DNA of 64,000 nt from Nymphaea colorata (Eukaryota; Streptophyta; Magnoliopsida; Nymphaeales; Nymphaeaceae), in assembly GCF_008831285.2 (NCBI RefSeq), contig NC_045140.1, positions 24,570,131 through 24,634,130 of the forward strand. The letters run 5' to 3'. The notes under the pieces are model-generated. The model was given only the letters and a program-made list of their open reading frames with translations. It ran no database searches and had not been told where the DNA came from. This document shows positions 57,011 to 64,000 of the stretch, in pieces (the stretch's first letter is position 1; each line of letters begins with the position of its first letter). A program made the translations under genes and the position numbers.

Positions 57011-58547
57011 ACTTTTTATTTTTAGATTTTTCCGTTTATCAAGGTAATTACTTCTCAATAACTTTTACGTACAAACAAAGTTATATAAGCTTGCAATTTC
57101 AAATTTCTTCAAAATTTGGGCTTTATAAATCTGTAGTTACACATCTAATTAAAAAGAACTGAGGACCAAGTTCTAAATTTTTGGACTTCATGCATCAGAT
57201 TTGTGTTGATTATCAAAATGTTGCACACGGTTAATTTTCCCATTGAATCTGAATAAGCTCATACATATTTCTTTTTGTTATTTACGACCACAGGATTCCG
57301 GTGGCATCACGGCAACATTCTCTTTCAGTGAATGTGGTTTGAATAATTTTATAAGAATGTGCTTTGAGCAAGAACAATACACAAGAAAAAATACAAATCT
57401 CATCTGTCAATGAGTTGTATTTAACTAAAAAGCAATACATTATCACGCCTGAGTGTCTGGCCGGATTGGCATCTTCCTGCCAACAAGCATCAACTTGAAA
57501 GAGTACTGAAGATCTATAAGGGCTTAATGCGCCTTATGAGACGATAAGTGGGGGCACGAACAAGTGTAAAGATGAGAAGCTTGGTTAGCCGGTGGCACCA
57601 ACCTGACATGTGTCGATGCGTGCCACGGCCAAGGCCGAAATTCCGATTTATTTTCCGACACAAGTGCCCCTTGAAAAAGAAAAGACGACAGAAACAATAG
57701 AATGACAGCGTTTCGTTTACTTTCTTTCAATGTGCTCTTTATCCTTCAAATAGCATGTATACCCATGTCGCTGAAGTTCATGTAAAACAACACCAAGGTA
57801 AGATTTAAAATGCATCAATCATGTGTTAAAACAACAGATGAATGCACTTAACTTGATTACGACTATCAAAAATGGTGCCTCCAGCAGGCTAATTAGGCAG
57901 AAACAGGTTCCGCAGTTCTCGAAAGATTGCATTTATTGAATGTAGTGGCTCCATGTTTTACTTCATTTCACCGACAGATTGCTTCATAGTTCTTCATCTT
58001 CTCACCAGCTGGCCTGAACTGAAAGATTTCTTAGATAGATTGGTTCATCATAATTCTACTTCACTAGTTTATACATTTTTGCTGCTGCCCAACGTAATCC
58101 CTTTGCCGAAGGTTCCAGGTGCGGCTATTTGCCTGTTTCATATTTCAAGATAAAAGTTCAAACACAATGCAATTTGAAATATTGGGGTTTATATTTAGCT
58201 ATTTGGTGTGTATGTGGTAAAAATGAAGAAAACTCATATAAACTATTTTGGAGGTGTGAGGAAGTTGAAAAACTGTGCCACACATCATGGCATTATCGTT
58301 CCCCAATGGCATCATATCGTTCTATTTCACGTGATCTTCTTTTTGGTCTGGTACATGTTTGGAGATCACAGCGATGATGTTTTCTGTGGCAAACTTGACT
58401 CTGTTGCTTTTGGTGGCAGATTTGGATTATGAGGAACATTGTATTCTTTCCAGGAGAGGTTTATGATTTCCAGGTCTTGCTCTTTAATCTACGGACTGAA
58501 ATTACTGCCATCTTTGGGTGTGTCCCATTTAAAGAAATTCTTTTCTG

Positions 58548-58569
58548 CTCTCTCTCTCTCTCTCTCTCT
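58548..58569. repeat. (CT)n microsatellite
   Basis: Dinucleotide run. Confidence 0.9.
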
Positions 58570-59194
58570 TGTTTAATGTCCATTGCCTGCGGAAATAGTA
58601 AGTCAGGTATCAAAAGGTCCTCAGGTGGCGGAGAACCCTGCTCTACTACTCTCATGTGCATGAAAAGGACGAGATTGCAGTTCTTTTCTCTCTCTCAGCG
58701 ACATCAAAGAAACTTGTAACCTTCTTATGTTTACCGTGGAAAAAGCAGCAATCCAGGATAAATTTTTTGCCCGTTAGGGCTTGCTCATCTCCTGGCTTAG
58801 AGAATGAGAAAATTTTCGTTCAATTATTTAATTCAATTTAACGAAAAATGAAAAACCTAAATTATCTCCTCCCATCACAAACCACGGTGGGTCAGCAGCA
58901 CAACACACACCACCACCCACTGCAACCTTCCGCGCCCGCACCCATTCTGTGTCCCACACTCCGCAACCCACTTCCGGTTGGGGGCCCCTTCTCCTCCTCA
59001 ACACCAGCTGTCTCTCCTCCTCTTGTCTTCACATTTAGAAAGTGATATAAATACATCAATTAAATATCCAATATATATGTATAAATATATATATAATAAG
59101 TTTATTTATATTTATATTGCTGGTTATCACAACCCCATCAAGACAAAAGCATTTATAATTGCCATTTATAATTTAATATATGATACAGATTTAG

Positions 59195-59459
59195 AAGTTG
59201 TTGAGGTACCCCCAACCACTCTGTCCCTATTCTGCGTTCTGCCTTTTCCTAATCCCTACTTTGTCGTGTAGATCCTTCTTGTTTTTTTGTTTTCCTGCCT
59301 TCCAATCGGTGAACCTTTTTTCTACCTTCTTCTTTCATACCCTTTTGACATTGCCTCCAGCCGTCGACGTGATCCTTCGAAGAAGTTGAGGTACGCCAAC
59401 CTCTCTCTCCCTATTCTGCCTTCTTTGGTTTAGTAATCCCTACTATGTCGTGTGATTTT
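59195..59459 (+). repeat. Diverged direct repeat, about 78 bp, 187 bp apart
   Basis: GTTGAGGTAC...CCCTATTCTGC...TAATCCCTACT(T/A)TGTCGTGT occurs at 59195-59272 and 59382-59459. Confidence 0.8.
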
Positions 59460-60211
59460 TCTGCTTGTTGCGTGAAACAACACTGGCAGGCTATTTTCAG
59501 GGACAGGTCTAAATATACAAGTCAGGCCCCATTCCTTGCTTTCTTTGCATCAGATTTTTTTGTTTTCCCTTCTAGCTTTTAATCTTGTGGAACTGCTCAT
59601 TGTTATTCAGCATGTCAACAGAGGAAGATATTGATCCTGAATTCTAATCACTCTGATCAGACTAAGTTTTGTTCAGTTTTGGATAACTTAGCATATCCAT
59701 AGAAGGAACGATATGCTTCTAGCCTATATGTGTTAATTTCAGAAACAAATTTGACTTGCAGATCAGACCCTTCTCATTGCTCTATTTGCATTAGAGTATT
59801 TCTACACATCTTCTACTGATTCATATCTGATTAACTGCTTTTTTAATCCATGTGATCATTGGTTAATGCATACAGATCAAAATGTGTTTGCAGATCAAAG
59901 GTGCAGGTAGCCTTCCACAGAAATTAACCTTTGCTGTAATGATGCTTATCTAACACATGCAAAGTTCTAGTGATTTCCAACAAATCCTACATTGTTATTA
60001 CTTATATCAGTATACCTGCACCTTTGCCAGCAGTCCAATGGTTTGTGTGCATGCATGGTGCTCTGTTAAACGATGCGGGTGCTGATGGTGCTGTCGCCAC
60101 TGCCGGATGTCGATAGAGACAGGCACCTTCAACTTTCGGTTGGTTGGTTCATATTGGAAGCATCTCCCTATATAGAAGATAGATCAGCAGTGGCTGCTTT
60201 TATTGCTCATG

Positions 60212-60255
60212 ACTCTCTCTCTCTCCCTCTAGCTTAGTTCTCTCTCTCTCTCTCT
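60212..60255. repeat. Interrupted (CT)n microsatellite
   Basis: Two CT runs separated by a short non-repetitive spacer. Confidence 0.85.
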
Positions 60256-62538
60256 GTCTGTTCAGTTATTTTGGAACCCAAAATTTCTTTTTCAAGCTGG
60301 AGTTTCAGACTTTTTCTTCTTTTGGTAAGCTTATTCAACCACCCGAGTTCAAAGTTTTAGACTGATGTGGGTAAAGTTGAAGCTTTTTGTAGTTTAGGTT
60401 GGCAGTTGTCGTTTTAGCTAAACAATTTTCCGTCTAGGTAGATCAAATTTCCTTTTTTTTTTCCTACTAAAATTTGAGTGTCTTTTGGTGCAACTGCAAT
60501 AAGAAAGAGGGTACTCAAATCTCAAGTTTTTTGCTGGATTTGTGTTGCCTACTGCGTTGCCCAGAATTACTGAGATTGTGAAAGTTTATTTGTTGGCTTA
60601 CGTTGATATAAAAGGCCCCTACCAAACGGAGTCTTTACTGATTCTGCATTTTGTTGATTTGACTAATTACTATCTACATATCCGAGGAAGTTTGGTCCTG
60701 CATTTCGTTCCAGTTCCTGTAGAACTGAGGACTGAGAATGGGACCAACGGCACTGCTGCATTTGGTTGAGCAGCAGATATTTGCACCCTTAGCATATGTA
60801 TCTAGTATTTCTTACTGTTTGATAAACCAAGTTTGGATAATGAGTAATGTAAACCAGCAGCAGATATCCCACTCGTTTCGTGTGTCCAGGGAGGCTTCTT
60901 ATCTGTGGGGAACCAACCACACAATCTTGATCTCCAAAAACGATCGAAACAGCCATTCGTAGTCAAGAAAGTGAAACCACTTACTTTGTGCAGTGAGATG
61001 TTTAGCATGGAACGGTTCTTGCGGCAACGGAAAAATAGAAAATGAAATGAAATGGGTCCATATTGTGGCGGTTTTTATGCTATTAATGGGTATCATTATG
61101 CTAACTATGTCATGTGGATGTCCCATTAAAAATGTGGGTGTATCCACGTGAAAATGGAGGAGAAAAAAAAAATATCTTACAACAGTCACCGAAAAAGTAT
61201 TTCTTTCATTTTATTTTATGTACCAAACACAGTTAATTTTACCCTACAAAAATCTACCATGCAATCAAACATGACCTCTTTTTGAAGGAAGGAATTTTCC
61301 TTCTGTTTTTTTTTTTCAGAATTATTTTTCATGATAAATTTACCATGTTAAATTCTTCCCTCCAATCAAACGGCATGTCCTTGAAATATCAAAGGTGTCA
61401 TCAACAAATGAACCACCGAGATTGATGCAGGTTACATTTTATGAAACCGGTATCACTAACTATTGAACCCTGATTTACACGAAATCTAATTTTAGTAGAT
61501 AATTTTTGTAATTTCATATATCTATATGTTCTGTGTAGGTCTGTACAGTTAGGCTTGTAAGAAGACACCCGAACCCGGTGCAATGGGCATAATAACCAAT
61601 TTGGTGGTGGCTCTTTAATTGTGTGTGTGTACATGTGCACGCATGTTTCATTCTTGGTAAAAATATTATTTTATAGAGATAGATGAACCATCTAGGGTGT
61701 GTCACGTAGAAACGAGGCCGAGCAGACCCAATCTTTCAATTGAATCAAACTAGCTATTTAGGAACAATGTTTAAGATCCACACACAATCAGGTTCGACCA
61801 ATATTCCTTTCCTAATTATGACTTTTATCCTACCATGTATCCGAATCGAAACCCTATAACTGTGAACCAAACCAAAACTTAAACCTAAATCCAAATCTAA
61901 AGACCCAATTAACTCCAACCCATGTACCTAATCCACTTAACACTAAAAACCCAGTTCTCCTTCTTGGGCCCTCTTTCTTCTTTATGAAGAGCCAGCTGAC
62001 AGGCAAGCAGAGAAAATTCTTTTTTTTTTTTTTCGGGTTATAACGAGAGGGGTCTGGTACCCTGGGGGATGAGGGAAGGGTTGGGGCTTTTGGTGGGAAT
62101 GTTCAAAGAAAAGAAGCCCATTTTTTTTTTAAAGAAATTAAAGTTCAACTCTGCAGATGTCAATTCCAGAGTTTAAACTTGCTTTAGATCAGTTTTTTTC
62201 CAACCTGTCGACGGAATATTCTATAAAGATATCAAAACTATTCCTTGAAAATTCCATTTTTTTATATCATGGGATCATGTATCAGGATGCCTAAGGCTAA
62301 CAAAATCAATGACCATCTCTTACTACTACCTCAAATAAGCGTGTACATATTTCCATTCTTCAAGAAATAGATTACCAAGCCCATTCACTCCCAATCAAAG
62401 TGTATACAGGTTGCCAAAAAGAAAGCGGAGATATATTTACACAGATGAAAAGCAATAAAGTAGGAGATGCTTTGCATCGAAACATAGAACAAAGAACTAG
62501 GTGCAGCAATTCTAGATCTGCAGCCCTCTGACGAATCA

Positions 62539-63021
62539 TGACATTGAAAAAGAAATATGAAGGATGAAGATGATGAACAAAAGAATTAACGTGGTTCGGA
62601 AAAAATTCCTACTTCCACGACTCAGTCATCAATTTCATGATGATCTGGTTTCCTTAATACAGTATTTATACATTGCTATGTCTGATTCGAATTTGAATCA
62701 GTTTCCTTGAATTTCTCCTTTGGTTTTGAATAGGAGAAACTACCATTCTCCTGAAATCTTTCATTATTGTGAAGAGGCGTTTTCGTTGCTCGTCCGATTG
62801 GCTTTGCTTCCATAGTTGTTGCTCTTAATTTGTTGGAATTCTGTTTTATTGCTGGAGCCTTATCAAGATGCGTTTTAGTCTCTTGACGCTCATTGCTGAT
62901 TTGATTTCCTGCCATCTTAGTTACACTTGATTTCCTGCAGTTGTAATCCACGCCTGATTTCCTGGAGTTATGAGCCGTTGGAGACGCACCTGAATTTTTG
63001 GAGTGAGCTGGTGCGTTATCA
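62539..63021 (-). repeat. 3' LTR of the copia element
   Basis: Bounded by TG...CA on its own strand and by the polypurine tract on the inner side. The outer flank is AATCA on the plus strand, the candidate target-site duplication to compare with the far end. Confidence 0.8.
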
Positions 63022-64000
63022 TCCCCCCTCAACCGAAGGGAAGGTTGCATATGTAAGCCAAGATGCTGAGTGAGAAAGGTGAGGCGTTGCTGAGATAAAG
63101 GTTTGGTAAAAAGATCTGCAAGCTGACCTTCGGTTGTGACAAATTGAGTATTCATATTTCCCAATGCGACTTGTTCACGAACAAAATGATAATCAAGTTC
63201 CAAATGTTTCATACGTGAATGGAAAACTGGCTTGATAGTGGTATGTAGTGCTGAAATGTTGTCACTCAAAAGAATAGGAGCTTTGGAGAGATAGACACCG
63301 AGATCTTGTAAAATAAAGGTAAGCCATTTAATTTCAGCAGCAGCTCCGGCGAGAGCCCGGTATTCAGCTTCACAGGACGAGCGAGCAACGGTCGATTGTT
63401 TCTTAGAGCTCCAGGATATACAATTTGGACCAAGGAATGTGCAGTATCCGGAAGTCGATCGGCGTGTATCTGGACAGCCCGCCCAGTCTGCATCAGAGTA
63501 CGCTCGGAGAGTCAAATCTTGGGATTTATAGAACTGGATACCATATTGAGATGTGCCTCGAACATAACGTATAATGCGTTTCAAGATTTGAAAGTGTTTC
63601 ATTGTTGGGGCATGCATGAATTGACATGCAAAATTGACTGCATAGGAGAGATCTGGCCGTGTAAGTGTCAAGTACTGAAGTGCCCCTGCAAGACTTCGAT
63701 ATGTTGTAGCATTGGAATAAGGTGGATCAATTTCCTCAGAAGATTTGGAAGCGACAGTAATAGGCGTGCTCACTGTTTTACATTGTTGCATTTGCGCTCT
63801 AGAGATAATGTCTTGAGCATATTTAGACTGATGCATAAACAAGCCATTGAAAGTCCGTTCAACTTGAAGTCCCAAGAAATAATTCAGATCACCTAAATCA
63901 TTCATAGCAAATTGTTGTCTGACGGTGACGAGGAATGACACTATAAATGAATGAGAATTTCCTGTAAGAATGATATCATCAACATATAGTAATAGAATAG
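62676..64000 (-). CDS. Copia polyprotein, RT C-terminal part and RNase H (partial)
   Basis: Uninterrupted frame from the window edge to 62676. Visible are the RT catalytic YVDD (63975-63986), FLGLQVER, the [10 protein letters not shown] block, RNase H motifs YSDADWAG and [10 protein letters not shown], and the LADLFTKPL end motif, as in Ty1/copia Pol of plants. The frame then passes through the polypurine tract into the LTR, so the last 110 or so residues are LTR-encoded. The N-terminal gag, protease and integrase parts are outside the window. The enzyme copies element RNA into DNA in cytoplasmic particles. Confidence 0.93.
   Translation of the reverse strand, partial: ILLLYVDDIILTGNSHSFIVSFLVTVRQQFAMNDLGDLNYFLGLQVERTFNGLFMHQSKYAQDIISRAQMQQCKTVSTPITVASKSSEEIDPPYSNATTYRSLAGALQYLTLTRPDLSYAVNFACQFMHAPTMKHFQILKRIIRYVRGTSQYGIQFYKSQDLTLRAYSDADWAGCPDTRRSTSGYCTFLGPNCISWSSKKQSTVARSSCEAEYRALAGAAAEIKWLTFILQDLGVYLSKAPILLSDNISALHTTIKPVFHSRMKHLELDYHFVREQVALGNMNTQFVTTEGQLADLFTKPLSQQRLTFLTQHLGLHMQPSLRLRGDDNAPAHSKNSGASPTAHNSRKSGVDYNCRKSSVTKMAGNQISNERQETKTHLDKAPAIKQNSNKLRATTMEAKPIGRATKTPLHNNERFQENGSFSYSKPKEKFKETDSNSNQT

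Larger units (their letters stand above)
57011..62538. other. Intergenic, no gene supported
   Basis: It contains CT microsatellites (58548-58569, 60212-60255), a diverged direct repeat (59195-59459), AT-rich tracts around 59050-59130, and T-runs near 62020 and 62120. The pyrimidine-rich plus-strand stretch 59200-60300 could be leader or intron of an unrecognised transcript, but no coding exon was found. Confidence 0.5.
62539..64000 (-). mobile_element. Ty1/copia retrotransposon, 3' portion, recent
   Basis: Minus-strand element running off the right edge. The 3' LTR spans 62539-63021 (483 bp): in element sense it starts TGATAACG and ends CAATGTCA. The polypurine tract GGTTGAGGGGGGA (63022-63034) abuts the LTR start exactly as expected. 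The LTR contains the CCGAACCACGTT core typical of plant copia LTRs. The pol frame is unbroken to the window edge, so insertion is probably recent. The 5' LTR lies beyond the window. Confidence 0.9.

Overview
This is nuclear DNA from a flowering plant. The evidence is five genes with spliced, plant-type protein products, one single-exon U-box/ARM gene of a plant-specific group, Ty1/copia retrotransposons, MITE- and SINE-like repeats, and long AT-rich intergenic DNA full of AT and CT microsatellites. I cannot name the species from the sequence; nothing is bacterial, viral or organellar.

Layout, left to right. A PUB30/31-type U-box E3 ligase lies at 163-1473 (-), with a double G-box module upstream. 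About 9 kb of gene-poor DNA follows. An organelle-targeted EngB/YihA GTPase with four exons is at 11417-13387 (-). A decayed copia element (+) fills about 13.8-17.0 kb. A seven-exon ACT-domain-repeat (ACR) gene is at 17530-21703 (-), with a probable 5'-UTR intron and an ACGTGGC-rich promoter near 22.8 kb. A two-exon LCAT-like acyltransferase is at 25265-26951 (-). Then come about 9 kb of repeats, an intronless gene of unknown function at 35860-36327 (+), a 324-bp nested inverted-repeat MITE at 39845-40168, and a four-exon gene for a small basic protein at 41949-42797 (-). A nine-exon ABCC (MRP) transporter at 45127-53989 (-) lacks the usual N-terminal TMD0. After repeat-rich DNA, a fresh-looking copia element (-) enters from the right edge with its 3' LTR at 62539-63021.

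The genes are unrelated housekeeping or regulatory genes. They do not form an operon or cluster, and no common pathway is evident. Exon structures were assembled by hand from splice signals, reading phase and family conservation; every junction given keeps the frame.

The most notable observations are these. Three of 21 coding introns (in ACR, the basic protein and ABCC) appear to be GC-AG, far above the roughly 1% usual in plants. The ABCC gene seems to be a TMD0-less form with its own TATA box. Its 3.3-kb second intron carries a GC-rich, promoter-like patch (CCAAT plus ACGTGGC) ahead of exons that could encode a half-transporter. A roughly 193-bp piece of that intron recurs inverted upstream of the gene. 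Many short two-copy tandem duplications are scattered through the window, one of them doubling the catalytic YVDD of the dead copia element. I found no convincing undescribed multi-gene system.
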